From positions 1,984,001 to 2,048,000 of the forward strand of contig OY970367.1 of the NCBI GenBank assembly GCA_963718635.1: 64,000 nucleotides of DNA. Direction: 5' to 3'. A model generated the notes under the pieces. It did no database searches. It saw nothing but the letters and a program-made list of their open reading frames with translations, and was not told the origin of the DNA. Within the stretch, counting starts at the first letter, position 1. Every line of letters begins with the position of its first letter. This document shows positions 1 to 10,391 of this stretch, in pieces. Source of the DNA: JAIOQJ01 sp963718635 (GTDB lineage Bacteria; Planctomycetota; Planctomycetia; Gemmatales; Gemmataceae). A program made the position numbers and the translations under genes.

Positions 1-2
1 CA

Positions 3-149
3 CTCGATCTGGGGGCAGTTCTGGCCGCCGCGTACGACAACAGCGCCTACGAGGCTTCGATCGACTACTGCAGACCGCCCTCGCCGCCGCTGGCGTTGGA
101 AGATGCCCGTTGGGCAGGTAAGCTGCTACGTGCGAAAGGGGTGCGCTGA
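3..149 (+). CDS. DUF4058 family protein, C-terminal fragment
   Basis: The window opens inside a reading frame; its last 48 residues and a TGA stop are present. The tail reads LDLGAVLAAAYD, then IDYCRPPSPPL, then a closing ARWAGKLLRAKGVR. From memory this is the usual C-terminus of DUF4058 proteins, which are common in planctomycetes and cyanobacteria and have no established function. The N-terminus lies outside the window, so neither start nor full length can be judged. It is followed by 800 bp of repeats rather than by a gene. Confidence 0.6.
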   Translation, partial: LDLGAVLAAAYDNSAYEASIDYCRPPSPPLALEDARWAGKLLRAKGVR

Positions 150-421
150 CGGTGTTGCGGCCCTCGCAATGCTTTGTTAGCCGGAGCGCGAGTTGTTGAG
201 TCTTATCAGTTCGAAGAGGTTAGTGTTCTGTCTGCGTTAATGAACGAGGATAGCGATTCTGCTCTGATTTCGTATTTCCGTTTTAATCACGCCTAAGTTA
301 GTTTATCTGCTGCGCCGGCGCGAAATTCTGACAGCTTAGGCTCTGCAACTCGCCGGAGAGGGTGCGCGATGCGGCTGGTTCGCAGCAATTCCTCTGGTGG
401 GACGGAATGCAAACAAGCAGT

Positions 422-473
422 CGCTTCCGGAAATATTTCCGGAAGCGTAAACCCGAGAAAATCGTGGGAAAAC
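422..473 (+). repeat. Palindromic repeat family R1, copy a
   Basis: A 26-bp perfect palindrome centred on GGAAATATTTCC (422-447, arms CGCTTCC/GGAAGCG) is followed by the conserved tail AAACCCGAGAAAATCGTGGG. The same palindrome plus tail occurs at 621, 767, 49356, 49542 and 49789. The variable inner pair is C-G here. Confidence 0.85.
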
Positions 474-551
474 AAACGGGCTGGGTTGTGGTCAGACGCG
501 TCAGCGACGGAGTTCGAGAGACGCGACGACAGCGGTTGGAGCTACGGAGAT

Positions 552-602
552 AGTCGCCTTTCGCTCCACGAAAGGAAACCTTTCGCGGAGCGAAAGGCGA
601 CT
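552..602. repeat. TTTCGC inverted repeat (R8), copy a
   Basis: Inverted repeat with 24-bp arms AGTCGCCTTTCGCTCC... and ...GGAGCGAAAGGCGACT separated by AAA; one position differs between arms. Related copies are at 2013-2036 (half) and 59295-59323 (compact). Confidence 0.8.
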
Positions 603-620
603 CTGAAGGGTTTCCCCTGA

Positions 621-675
621 CCCTTCAGGAAATATTTCCTGAAGGGCCTTTCCAATTAAATCGTGGGAAAACGCG
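621..675 (+). repeat. Palindromic repeat family R1, copy b
   Basis: Perfect 26-bp palindrome CCCTTCAGG...CCTGAAGGG around AAATATTT (621-646), then a diverged spacer and the tail AAATCGTGGGAAAACGC. The inner variable pair is A-T and the outer pairs also differ from copy a, each with a matching change in the other arm. Confidence 0.85.
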
Positions 676-766
676 CGATGACTTTTCAAACTTGTATAGA
701 ACAAGCGCCTCACTGGGGCGTTGCTCAAACACCCGACAGTCAATCGCCTGTCATTCTGACCGACCG

Positions 767-819
767 CCTTCTGGAAATATTTCCAGAAGGTGAAACGCGA
801 GAAAATCGTGGGAAAACGC
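767..819 (+). repeat. Palindromic repeat family R1, copy c
   Basis: Palindrome CCTTCTGG...CCAGAAGG around AAATATTT (767-790) plus the tail GAGAAAATCGTGGGAAAACG. The inner variable pair is T-A. The upstream segment CAATCGCCTGTCATTCTGAC is also shared with the copies at 49542 and 49789. Confidence 0.85.
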
Positions 820-835
820 ACAGCGAACCTGCGTG

Positions 836-894
836 TCAGAGCCGCGACCGTTAGGGAGCGAGGCCCCACCCCTCCCTAATGGTCGCGGCTCTGA
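836..894. repeat. Long hairpin repeat, 23-bp stem
   Basis: Arms 836-858 and 872-894 (TCAGAGCCGCGACC..TTAGGGAG and its complement) differ at one position. A degenerate relative is visible around 49250-49345. It lies just upstream of the DUF2283 gene but has no U-run, so I read it as a dispersed repeat rather than a terminator. Confidence 0.75.
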
Positions 895-945
895 CCTGTA
901 TCGTCAGTCGCCGGATTACATTTTTTCCATTCGAGATGACTCACA

Positions 946-1167
946 ATGAGAATTAGCTACGACAGTGAAATCGATGCGCTATACATTCGCCTCGTTGAGG
1001 GCCGCCAGGAGTGTCGCACTATACAACTAAACGACGAGATTGCCCTCAACATCGGCGCCGGTGAAACGCTCGTAGGCATTGAAATCCTCGATGCCAAGCA
1101 AGTCCTCGGCCGAGAACAACTGCCCGACGTCGTGCTTGAAAATATTGCGTTAGGCGTTGCCTGTTGA
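946..1167 (+). CDS. DUF2283 domain protein
   Basis: A 73-residue protein starting MRISYDSEIDALYIRL and continuing with DEIALNIGAGETLVGIEILDAK. This is the full extent of the DUF2283 fold, a small beta-rich domain frequently found as a free-standing gene in planctomycetes and cyanobacteria; sometimes it sits near nucleases or toxin-antitoxin genes. Molecular function is unknown. No clear Shine-Dalgarno sequence is seen, but the conserved domain begins at the first Met, which supports this start. It stands alone, with repeats upstream and about 100 bp of plain sequence before the next gene. Confidence 0.8.
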   Translation: MRISYDSEIDALYIRLVEGRQECRTIQLNDEIALNIGAGETLVGIEILDAKQVLGREQLPDVVLENIALGVAC

Positions 1168-1264
1168 ATTTAACGCAGCGATGCGACAAAACCATTGAAT
1201 TGTAACGTGTCTAAATTTCTACAATGACGATTCAATCGCAAAACGCTGCCTGCGAGAAGCTACC

Positions 1265-1948
1265 ATGTCATTTCGGGGAACTTTTAGACCGCAAAATAAG
1301 TGCTACGATTGCAGTTACAGATGGCACCCGAAAGGAAAGGATCGGTCTTACATTTGCCCAAGGCCAGGCTGTGGAAGCAAGAACGTTGCAATTGTAAATG
1401 AAGGTGTCGAAGTCGCCCCAAGTGCGTCTCAAGGAATCAGTGTGCTGACCGGTTGCGGCATCGTGCTCGCACTACTCCTACTCGTACCCGTCATTTCCGC
1501 AATCATTGGCAAGAAGGAGCAATCGGATCCGGTGGCAGTCGTTGCAGTCACAGAAAAAAACAAAAGCATGGAACCCCGGTTTCCGGATCGCGATGACGGA
1601 GAAAACTTGGAGGATCTGACAAAGACAAGACGCCAGCCAAGGCCCGGTGATGCGGCTGTGCTTCCACTTCCGCGTGATAAGGAAACCAATAAAATCGAGC
1701 CAAGAAAAGACTTGACTATAATCGAGCCGAAAGTCCGCCCATTGGACCCTGCAGAGCAAGAACGCAAGCGGAAAGAACTGGCCGAAAACGATGCGAAATT
1801 TCGTTTATCGGCGACATTAACCCTTGTGGAGGAAAGAAAATTTGGTCCCGCTGTGCAATTTGCTAAGGACTTGATTCGCCTTCATCCAGGTTCGCGGCAA
1901 GCAGAAGATGCTCAACGCATTATCGATAAACTCTCGAAAATCGAATGA
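1265..1948 (+). CDS. Zinc-ribbon, single-pass membrane protein with TPR-like tail
   Basis: The 227-residue product has three visible parts. Residues about 14-42 carry CYDC and CPRPGC, an apparent zinc ribbon. Residues about 58-85 are a hydrophobic stretch (ISVLTGCGIVLALLLLVPVI), a single membrane segment. A charged, low-complexity linker rich in Lys, Arg, Asp and Pro leads to a helical C-terminal part (residues about 175-227) with the feel of one TPR-like repeat (GPAVQFAKDLIRLHPGSRQ). I do not recognise a named family. The layout, cytoplasmic zinc ribbon then membrane then tail, recalls planctomycete accessory membrane proteins, but no role can be assigned. Confidence 0.65.
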   Translation: MSFRGTFRPQNKCYDCSYRWHPKGKDRSYICPRPGCGSKNVAIVNEGVEVAPSASQGISVLTGCGIVLALLLLVPVISAIIGKKEQSDPVAVVAVTEKNKSMEPRFPDRDDGENLEDLTKTRRQPRPGDAAVLPLPRDKETNKIEPRKDLTIIEPKVRPLDPAEQERKRKELAENDAKFRLSATLTLVEERKFGPAVQFAKDLIRLHPGSRQAEDAQRIIDKLSKIE

Positions 1949-2012
1949 TTCTTGCTGAGACTTCAGCAAAATACAAATTCTGCACGTGTATTCTTCAGCA
2001 CGCGTTAAATTT

Positions 2013-2036
2013 CCTTTCGCGGAGCGAAAGGCGGCT
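2013..2036. repeat. TTTCGC inverted repeat (R8), half copy
   Basis: CCTTTCGCGGAGCGAAAGG is itself a small palindrome and matches the right arm of the repeat at 552-602. It sits between two convergent genes (ends 1948 and 2047) and may have been captured as a transcription-end hairpin, although there is no T-run. Confidence 0.6.
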
Positions 2037-2046
2037 CAAGCTTCTC

Positions 2047-5000
2047 TCAATCCTCCCTCAGCGCCGGAACCAGCGGCGCGCGCAACGTTGTCGCCACCGC
2101 TACAAATGCTACTGAGAATCCAACAACGAACACGAGACCTAGCATGATGCTCAAGCGGGCCCAGGGGATGTGGCCTTCTTGCGCTAGATGCGGGGCCACC
2201 GCTGCAAGAGCCGAAAGAATGCCGGCGCCGAGGCCGATGACCAGGAGCAGACCGTTCTCGGCCAGGACGATTGCTTTCAGCGCCCGTTTGCGATAGCCGA
2301 GCGCTCGCATCGAGCGCCAATTCCGCACGGCGTTCCCAGATGGCTCGTAGCAATACGACAGACAGGCCGAGGACGCCCAACAGCAATCCTAAGCCGCCGA
2401 GAAGTTGAAACGTCGTGAGATAGGTGTTCTGCACGGCAAGATAGGCGGCCAGGCGCTTTTGTGTTGGTGTCGTCTCGAAGCCATAGGCTGCCAGGGCATC
2501 TGTGAGTACGCGAGATATATCCGCCTGCTTATCAGCAGGTGGATTGAGCAGGAAAAATGCAAATCCCTCCGTCTTTGGAAAATGAGCGCGAAACGCTTCG
2601 TCAGAAATGAGAACCTCGCTTTGAAAAACACTGTCCTTAAGCAAAGCGACAATTTGCAATTTAACCGGCTGATTCTCTTCATCGCGAGTCTCGAAAATAT
2701 CGCCAATGCCAATTTTCAGCATCCACATTGCCGTGTTTTGTTCGACGATGCACGGGATGGGATCGTGCGGCCCCTTGGGAAGGCCAAGAATGGAATGCCA
2801 GGGGTTGCTTTCATTCTTAAGCGTGTCGGCAAAGGAGAAGCCACCGCGTTCAATGATGGAGGCCGGCACGCCGAGCAATCGCGGACGCGATGCCTGATAG
2901 AGATTCAGGCAACTGGCGTCGTCGCCGGCCTGCATGCGGAAGCGATGGATTTCAACATCTTGTAGCAGAATCATATCACGTTCGACAAGCTCTTGGCGTT
3001 TCACCGACGTATATCCGCGATCTTGATAGGTGCGCTTCAAGCCTTCTTCGATCTGGTTTAGGCCTTCTTCATCGTTCAGGTCAAAGTCGATTGGCGTGGC
3101 GGCTGTGGCCAGCAAATTGAAGCCGCCGCTGCCGCCCTTCTTGTCGAGAAAATCCTTCTCGGGTTCACGGCGGAAAGACTCGACTGCAACTAGCAAGAAT
3201 GCTGCTGAAGAAAGCAGACCGGCCGTCAGCAGACTGCGCCAGGGGTTGCGCACGGCGTTGCGAGCGCCGAGTTTAGCCAAGGCCATCGGCCCATGCCCGG
3301 CAACGGCCGCGTGATGCGTCCGCTTCATCCACGCCCAGAGCAAGGCCAGAGCGCCGATAAGCAACATCGAGCCGCAACCGAAGAACGCGCCGGCTTGCGC
3401 TTCACCGGGCGGCAAGTGAGGGGCAAAGGCAGCAAGACCTGCGGCGCCGAGGAAGCTGGTAATCGCCAGAAGCAGCACGGAGTAACGGAGAACAACTGCG
3501 AGCCAAGGTCGGCGAGACTGCCCGTTCTTGATGGGAGCGATCGGTGCGCTGTTTCCCTGAAGCAGTCGCGCGGGCGCTGTCTTGCTGAGCATGCGCAGCG
3601 CCCAATAGATTGCCAGACCGCTCATGAACACGGCGGAGAGAAAGCCAATGGCAAGGCTCTGCCAAGTGACGTGTAATCCTAAGTAGGATACGGCTGCCTG
3701 CGGGGGCCAAAGCGCCACCAGCAGGCGAATCATGGCATCCGCATAGATAACAGCGCCCAGCAGCCCCAGCAGCGAGCCAGTCGATGCGACGATGATTCCT
3801 TCAACCAAGAGCAGGCGGCGAACCGTGCACATCCGAAAGCCGCAGGCGGTGAGCAGCCCGACCTCGCTGGCCCGGCGTTCGAGATTCAAGCGAAAGAGCA
3901 GGCCGACAAGCATCAAGGCGGCCACGATAAGAAAGAAGCTGAAGGCTAAGAACAACATGCCAAAATCTGTGCTGCCTCCCCCAGCGGCCAGCATGCGCTC
4001 GCGAATAGGCTGAAAGACGATGCCGCCGGCAGCAGGGTCGAGATTCTTCAGCAACTGCTGCCCAAATTCGAGGCGAGTGGCTTCGAGGTCAGCGCCGGAC
4101 TTCGGCGCAATACGCACGGAAGTTACATGGCCGAAGTGCGTGCCCCATAGATCCTGTCCATCGCTCAAGCAGATATAAGCCTTTGGCGTCGTGCGATGTT
4201 CGGACCAGAATTTTTCGTCGGCCTTTTTGATCCTCGATTGATCGATGTCAAAGGGCGGGTTCCAGGTGCTTAGCGTTGCCTTATCGGTGATCCCCGGAAA
4301 ATCGGGCGTGAGGTGGCGGTCATCGGCAGCGCCGGCTAATTTCACAAAGCCGCGAAACTTGAAGGTGTGGCTCGCCTCTTCGATCTTTCCTTCAATCTCC
4401 GGCTTGTAGTACGTGAGCGTGATCTTGGGATCGCCATCAGCCGGATCAATCTTGATTGGCGAGTCTGGCCAATCAAGCAAGGCGATTTCGCCAGGTTGCA
4501 GAGTGTCAACGCCTTGCGGCAGGAAAGGCCCTAACGGCGCCCCTTGGCTGGCTTCAAGCGAAGCTACGATGGAATATGGGATTGCCTGTTTGCCATAGGC
4601 AATGGAATTGGCAAGATAGGTGTACGTTTCCGTCGAGCGCAACCCCATTTCTTTTGCGGTTTTTTCGACGGCCGCCACGGTCGCCGGTTCCAGAATCAGA
4701 CGGCTGCTTTCAACGCTGATGTAGCCTTTGGCCGGGTCGGGGGTTTGCACCTTCATGCCCCAATCTTCGAGCGTCAGGTGCTTCGCCAGATCCAGTTGTA
4801 ACGATTGAGCGGACTCTCCCGACCCCAATAAGGCATTGATTCGCGCAGGTTGGCCGATTTCCTGTTGCAAGCGGGCTATCGGAATAAAGATATTAGAAGG
4901 TAGAGACGGCGAAATCGACAAACTGAGTGCATTCGCAGGGTCGGCATCCGTTAAGATGCTACTAACGGTTAGCTTGAAAGTACGGGTCGCATCGGTGATG

Positions 5001-5497
5001 CCCCGCCGCGACATGAACGACGAACGTGGCATGGCGGACGACTTCTGCACTCCGACGAAAATGGTGTCGCCCACGCTCACCGCCAACGATTGGGCTAGGT
5101 TCGCCGAAAGAATCGCAACCGAATCGCTGCCGCTTAGTTCGGGGTGCTTCAGGCCGAAGTTGGTGTCAATGCCCCAGACGTTCACTTGGCCGACGCGGTG
5201 TTGGTGTTCGTCGTCAGACTTCCCGGAGCGAACGGTTCCTTGCAACAGCAACGCGCCGCGAACTTGGCCCGGTAGCTCTTCGGCAAGATTCTGCCGCAGA
5301 AAGCGCGGGCCGACAAGCATGGTGTCGATGCCGTTTAACTGCCGTTCGGTTCGCTGCCGCAGGCTGCCGCGCAGCGAATCGCCGACGAGAAGGGCGCCCG
5401 TCAAGACAGCAGCGCCGACAGCGGCGCCGAGCAGCACGGCAATGTTGCCGCGGGCGTGATAGCGAAGGTTGCGCAGGACAAGCTGGGTTTGATTCAT
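2047..5497 (-). CDS. FtsX-like ABC transporter permease (frameshifted near 2311)
   Basis: A large permease of about 1150 residues related to the MacB/LolC/FtsX class, which works with a separate ATPase in lipoprotein or substrate export at the inner membrane. The N-terminus MNQTQLVLRNLRYHARGN leads into a membrane segment and a MacB-like periplasmic domain. A block of about four membrane spans in mid-protein and a second block at the C-terminus follow. The frame breaks near 2311: up to there it reads RAIWERRAELAL, and the next frame continues MRALGYRKRALKAIVLAENG to the stop at 2047, the expected FtsX ending. I chose the Met at 5497 because homology begins there; an in-frame Met at 5551 adds 18 unlikely residues. 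No ATPase gene is adjacent. Confidence 0.8.
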
Positions 5498-5593
5498 GAT
5501 GTTGTTCGATGACTTAACTGAGCACGAATGGAACGCACGTCGCGGCTTCATTCTTTCTATTCAGAAGCGTCTACTTTAACCGGGAGTCTGTCG

Positions 5594-6190
5594 ATGTCGT
5601 TTTTCCAATGCCGGATCGCGCTGGGCGTGATGGCGACCTTGTTCGGCTGCACCATGTTATGCCGCGCTGTCGATGATGAAGCGGGCGTCGAAGTTCTGCC
5701 GAACCGGCTGTTCATTCACAAAGATTCGAAGACGGCCTTCACTGTGCCGACGGATTGGACGATCATCGCACCCTATCGCCTGCGCAAAACAACAGCAACG
5801 ACGGTGCTCAGTCTCGATAAGGAAAAGCCGAGGGTGACAGTCACAGTCGTCTGGAGCCCGATTGGCAATCGGCCGTTCAGCGATTACATTCGCGCTAGCT
5901 CGGACGCAGACCTTGGCGATGAATACGCCACGTTGGTATCGGTCTACGGCAAAGCCAAGGTGGGCCCGCCGACGACTATGAAGGTCGGGCCATACACCGT
6001 ATTCAAGGTGTTGATCGACGACGGCCCAGATCAGGATGGCGGTTATGCAGGCGGCATGTACTTATTTGAAGCCGGTAGCGGCGACAACCGCTGGCGTGTC
6101 AAGATCCGGGCCGTCTACCCGCTGCTGAATCGGGGAGAGTATATCCGCCAGGTCGAGGAAGTGGTGAATCAGTTTGTGATGGAAAAGTAA
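5594..6190 (+). CDS. Secreted protein of unknown function
   Basis: The predicted 198-residue product begins MSFFQCRIALGVMATLFGCT, a plausible signal sequence ending near the CRA that precedes an acidic mature start. The mature part contains a beta-rich stretch (SKTAFTVPTDWTII, VTVTVVWSPIGN) and closes with a helix (YIRQVEEVVNQFVMEK). I do not recognise the family; it resembles small single-domain export proteins that planctomycetes carry in numbers. An in-frame Met at 5528 would add 22 residues before the signal and overlap the divergent permease start, so I prefer 5594. A stem-loop repeat at 6221-6280 follows. Confidence 0.65.
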   Translation: MSFFQCRIALGVMATLFGCTMLCRAVDDEAGVEVLPNRLFIHKDSKTAFTVPTDWTIIAPYRLRKTTATTVLSLDKEKPRVTVTVVWSPIGNRPFSDYIRASSDADLGDEYATLVSVYGKAKVGPPTTMKVGPYTVFKVLIDDGPDQDGGYAGGMYLFEAGSGDNRWRVKIRAVYPLLNRGEYIRQVEEVVNQFVMEK

Positions 6191-6220
6191 GGGCGGCCTG
6201 GTTCCCGCATTAGCAACGCC

Positions 6221-6280
6221 CACGAGCCTGAAGCGCCAGCGAAGAATATTCTTGCTCTTCGCTAACGCTTCAAGCTCGTG
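6221..6280. repeat. GCCTGAAGCG hairpin repeat (R5), copy a
   Basis: Arms CACGAGCCTGAAGCGCCAGC (from 6221) and the near complement ending at 6280 (TCTTCGCTAACGCTTCAAGC...) with a short loop. Sister copies lie at 41461-41565 and 55958-56015, all just past the stop codon of a gene. Confidence 0.75.
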
Positions 6281-6399
6281 TCTACAGCGCTCGCACTTCC
6301 GGCTCCGACGGTTGATACTGAAATCGCTACCCCCACTTCTTGCTGATATAATCCCTTTTGCTAACGTTTCGCTTTTCATTCCACCAACGGTGCTAATCC

Positions 6400-8659
6400 A
6401 TGTTCCGGTTTCGATGGACTGCATGCCTGTCGGCACTTATTCTCGCTTCCGCCACAACCGCACTCTGGGGATCGCCGCCGAAAGAAGCGCCGATCGCGAA
6501 TGACCATGCAGAAAAGATGTCGCTCGGGCTCGACATCTTCAAAAAACAAGTTCGGCCCGTTTTGGTTGAGCACTGTTTGAACTGTCATGGAGGCAAGAAA
6601 ACAGAAGGGGAACTCGACATCAGCGATCGCGACCGCCTTCTCAAAGGAGGCAATGGCGGGCCAGCTTTACAACCCGGCGATGCAAAGAAGAGTTTGCTGT
6701 TTCGCATGGTAAACCACGAAAAGTCTCCCTTCATGCCGCATGAGGCGAAGAAACTCTCTGAAAATGTGATTCGCGATATTGCAGCTTGGATCGACAACGG
6801 TGCCCCCTACGATGTGCCGCTGATCAAACGCGAGGATGCGACGGCCTGGACCCGAAAGGTTCTTGATCCAAGTGCTCGTTTGCACTGGGCATATCAGCCG
6901 TTGCGAAGCGCGACGCCGCCAATGGTGAAGGATGCCGCCTGGGCCAAAACTCCCACGGATCGCTTCATTCTTGCCGAACTGGAACGCCGAAACCTATCAC
7001 CAAATCCACAGGCGGCGAGGCATCAACTACTGCGTCGGGCGTATTTCGATCTGATTGGCTTGCCGCCGACTCCCGAAGAAGCGACGGCGTTCTTTCGTGA
7101 CTTCGACGCCGCTCCGCAGACGGCCTGGGAGAAGTTGATCGAGACGCTGCTCGATTCTCCGCATTATGGTGAACGCTGGGCGCGGCATTGGCTCGACTTA
7201 GCACGCTTTGCCGAAAGCCATGGCTTCGAACACGATACCGATCGGCCTACAGCTTTCCACTATCGCGATTTCGTTATCCAAGCTTTCAACCAGGATCTGC
7301 CTTACGATACGTTCGTCAAGTGGCAGTTGGCGGGCGATGAAATCGCGCCGGCCAATCCCTTGGCATTGACGGCTACCGGTTTCCTGGCCGCGGGTGTCCA
7401 TAGTACTCAGATCACCAAGAATGAAGTTGAAAAACACCGCTACGACGAACTCGACGACATGCTTGCTACCACCGGCACGGCGATGCTTGGCCTGACGGTT
7501 GGCTGCGCCCGTTGTCACGATCACAAATTCGACGCCATCCCTAGCCGCGACTATTACCGGATGCTCGCCACTTTCACCACGACTGTGCGTGCCGAAATCC
7601 CTTGGCCGCTTGGCTCGAAAGATCCGAAAGGGCTGAAGGCGCTCATTAGTTCCGAAGGGTTGCCCGCTGTACGGCTTCACACACAGGGCGGAGATTTCCT
7701 GAGTGACACGCACTTCCTTAAGCGAGGCGACCCCGCACAGAAAGAGAGCGTTGCCGATAGTGGATACTTGCAGGCGCTCAGTTTCGCGGACGACAAGACT
7801 TGGGCGATTTCTCCGCCGATGGATTCCAAGTTATCGTACCGGCGGAGCGGCTTCGCGAACTGGATCACCGACGTCGATAAAGGAGCAGGTCGTCTATTAG
7901 CACGTGTGATGGTTAATCGTCTCTGGCAGCACCATATGGGTCGCGGGATCGTCGCCACGCCAAGCGATTTCGGCGTTCGCGGCGAGAAGCCGAGCCATCC
8001 TGAACTTTTGGATTATTTGGCGCTGGAGCTCATTCACAACGGCTGGAAGCTTAAACCGATCCACAAGCTGATCATGAGCAGTGCGGTCTATCAGCAAAGC
8101 TCAGCCATTGATGAAGCAAAAGCTGAAAGCGGACAGGGACAACGCGTGCTGCTGGCATCACCCAAGCCGTCGCCTCGAAGCGGAAGTTATTCGGGATTCT
8201 CTTCTCGCCATCAGCGGTACGCTCGACACGAAGATGTATGGTCCCGGCACGCTCGATGAAGCAAGCAAACGCCGTAGCATTTATTTCACCATGAAGCGCA
8301 GCAAGCTAATTCCAAGCTTGATCATCTTCGACGCACCCGATGGCACCACTGGCGTCGGCGAACGGCCGAGTACGACCATCGCCCCTCAAGCCCTGCATCT
8401 GATGAATAGCAAGCAGGTGCGACAGTATGCGCACGGCTTGGCCAAAAGGCTCGGCGATGATTCTCTGGAAAAGGCGATTGAACATATTTATCAAATCGCG
8501 CTGACGCGCGAGCCGACTCTAGATGAAGCCGCGGAAGGCCTTGCGTTCATCAAAGCGCAGATTGATTCGTACGGAAAAAAAAGCGAAGCGCGACTTCTCG
8601 CGCTGACTGATTTCTGCCAGGTGTTGATGTGTTTGAATGAGTTTGTGTACGTGGAGTAG
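6400..8659 (+). CDS. PSCyt1-DUF1549-DUF1553 protein (frameshifted between about 8120 and 8155)
   Basis: A planctomycete cytochrome-like protein of about 750 residues. It has a signal-like N-terminus (MFRFRWTACLSALILASAT), a PSCyt1 domain with haem motif CLNCH near residue 59, a DUF1549 (PSCyt2) domain with a second haem motif CARCH near residue 368, and a DUF1553 (PSD1) domain with FANWIT and ARVMVNRLWQHH. The frame changes between 8120 and 8155; the other frame resumes at HHPSRRLEAEVIRDSLLAIS and ends properly at 8659, so I join them. These proteins are predicted to be exported and redox-active; their physiological role is not established. They are usually followed at once by a DUF1501 gene; here the DUF1501 gene starts 3 kb further on. 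Confidence 0.85.
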
Positions 8660-8665
8660 CTTTTG

Positions 8666-9412
8666 CTATTCCGCATCGGGGTTCGGAACGATGCCGGTTT
8701 CGACCGCCTGACGGAACTCCACCGGGCTCGCATCCCAAACGGCTCGATAGGTCGATTCGAGCGGTACGAACACGTGCATGACGTTGGTCAGAAAGAGGGG
8801 CATGTCGGGGAGCGAATCACCCAAACCAACGGGTTCGACGTAGGCGGCGCGGCGGCCACCCGTTTCGTATGAGGCGAGAATGCGATCCTTGCCTGGCGGA
8901 AAAGAAAAATCTTCTTCCTCGATTTCGTCCCAAATGAACTTGTGCATCCCAAATGGATCTCGCGGCGTTGGGGGGAACAAATCGACCACCAACAGGTGAA
9001 CGCCCGCTCGCAGGAAATCGATCCACTTTTCCACAAAATCGCACAGCGCCGATCGACTATCCTTATTCCCGGGTGACACGATCTCAATGACGGCGATCGT
9101 TCGGCCGAGATGGTGTTTGATGGCAATGCGATTGGCTCGAGAGGCGTAAAACTGCTTGGCGGTTTGGCGGACAATCCGCGTTACAGGACGCTCCATGGTC
9201 GCAATTCCGCCATCCAAGTCGCGTGCCGGATTCGCGTACCCTTCAATGGCCAGAACATCCGTTTCCTTCGGTCCGGAACGCTGTTCGACCAGTGCGGCGA
9301 TGCCTTTCGGAAGTCGCCCAGCGTTTAGCGCATCCGCAATCCGAATGGACCAGCTTTGATGGAAATGATGAAACAACCCGGACGGCACGCGGGACCAATC
9401 GTGAATCGGCAT
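8666..9412 (-). CDS. DUF4058-like protein
   Basis: A 248-residue protein beginning MPIHDWSRVPSGLFHHFHQSW, with DVLAIEGYANPARDL, a basic-patch strand/helix region (FYASRANRIAIKHHLGRTIAVIEIVSP) and a C-terminal YVEPVGLGDSLPDMPLFL. I know this pattern from planctomycete proteins annotated as DUF4058-related; the middle part, with IxIxE-type strands, is reminiscent of PD-(D/E)XK nuclease cores such as Uma2. No experimentally known function. It is convergent with the DUF1553 gene (7 bp apart) and is the first of a cluster of small accessory genes. Confidence 0.65.
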   Translation of the reverse strand: MPIHDWSRVPSGLFHHFHQSWSIRIADALNAGRLPKGIAALVEQRSGPKETDVLAIEGYANPARDLDGGIATMERPVTRIVRQTAKQFYASRANRIAIKHHLGRTIAVIEIVSPGNKDSRSALCDFVEKWIDFLRAGVHLLVVDLFPPTPRDPFGMHKFIWDEIEEEDFSFPPGKDRILASYETGGRRAAYVEPVGLGDSLPDMPLFLTNVMHVFVPLESTYRAVWDASPVEFRQAVETGIVPNPDAE

Positions 9413-9494
9413 AGGACGTCCTCCTGGGGATATGATAGCAGCTGGCGAAAGAGCCGACGCCTGGCGCTTACTAACTGCGAAATGTATCGATCAT

Positions 9495-9556
9495 CCGAGC
9501 CGGACGCGTAAGCGACGATGGTGCGACGGAATCCGTCGCTCACGCGTCCGGCTCGG
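9495..9556. repeat. Inverted repeat CCGAGCCGGACGCGT
   Basis: Arms 9495-9517 and 9534-9556 (CCGAGCCGGACGCGTAAGCGACG-like, one mismatch) around a 16-bp loop. It lies between the divergent DUF4058-like and Uma2 genes. The GAGCC..AGCGAC core resembles the shorter repeat at 19984, 29270 and 42748. Confidence 0.7.
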
Positions 9557-9635
9557 TCAGGTCTTTTGAACGTTGACAAGCCTTAGATAGCTCTCATAAA
9601 AGTGTTTAACGAACTGTGCAGAAGGAGCGAATGAC

Positions 9636-10346
9636 ATGAAAAATGCAACTGCGATGCTCGATGTTGAACCGGCTGTGAAAAAGACTATTTTTGATCTCGA
9701 TGCTCTCGAGCCGGGCGTGCCAATTCATTTGACGAATGTGAGTTGGGAGGAATATGAAGCCTATCTCGACATCATCGGTGATCGATGTGTTCGGGCAACA
9801 TATGACGACGGGGAGCTCGAGATACTTATGCCTCTGTTAGTTCATGGGACTTGGTTGGGGATCTTAGGGCGATTGGTCCAAGAACTGGCCATGGAACTCG
9901 ATATGGACATCAGAAGTTTAGACCCCGTAACCTTGCGCCGTAAGGACTTGAAAAAAGGGATTGAATCCGACCGGCTTTTCTATTTTGACAATGAACCGCT
10001 GATGCGCAGTCGTTTGACGTTCGACCTGACCGTTGACCCTCCGCCCGATCTAGTGATTGAAGCAGAAGTCACGAGCAAAGTCGGGAAGCGAATGCGCATC
10101 TACGCGGCTCTCGGCGTTCCGGAAGTTTGGCGCTACGATAACGGCGGCCTGAAGGTCAGCCAGTTGACCGACGAGGGCAAATACATCGTGGTTGAACGGA
10201 GCCGTTTCTTCCCGCAGATGCCGCTCAGCGAACTGGTCCGCTTCGTTCATCTTTTCGATCAGATGAGTGAACGGGAACTAATCAAAGCGTTTCGCATTTG
10301 GGTGCGCGAGCAAATCGCGGCGGGGTGGGCGGGTGCAAAAGCATGA
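9636..10346 (+). CDS. Uma2 family nuclease-like protein
   Basis: A 236-residue protein of the Uma2 family, which has a PD-(D/E)XK nuclease fold and is greatly expanded in cyanobacteria and planctomycetes; substrates are unknown. The core reads DPPPDLVIEAEVTSK (residues about 130-145) followed by RIYAALGVPEVWRYD, the typical Uma2 signature with Asp, Glu and Lys in place. The N-terminal half has NVSWEEYEAYLDIIGD and RATYDDGELEILMPL. A purine-rich GAAGGAG lies upstream of the ATG (9619-9625). The next gene is a paralogue about 45 bp downstream. Confidence 0.85.
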   Translation: MKNATAMLDVEPAVKKTIFDLDALEPGVPIHLTNVSWEEYEAYLDIIGDRCVRATYDDGELEILMPLLVHGTWLGILGRLVQELAMELDMDIRSLDPVTLRRKDLKKGIESDRLFYFDNEPLMRSRLTFDLTVDPPPDLVIEAEVTSKVGKRMRIYAALGVPEVWRYDNGGLKVSQLTDEGKYIVVERSRFFPQMPLSELVRFVHLFDQMSERELIKAFRIWVREQIAAGWAGAKA

Positions 10347-10391
10347 CGATCACCGGGTGGCGCCGTCTGCAACTTGATCGGAGTACTGCCA

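Larger units (their letters stand above)
150..945. other. Repeat-rich intergenic region
   Basis: This 0.8 kb gap holds no gene I can support. It contains three copies of the GGAAATATTTCC-centred palindrome family (422-473, 621-675, 767-819), a TTTCGC inverted repeat (552-602) and a 23-bp-stem hairpin (836-894). Short open frames here run straight through the palindromes and look like artefacts. Confidence 0.7.

Noticed and set aside
2036..2330. Separate small membrane protein at the end of the permease gene
   Set aside because: MRALGYRKRALKAI.. is the normal C-terminal FtsX domain in another frame; the joint near 2311 makes it part of the permease.
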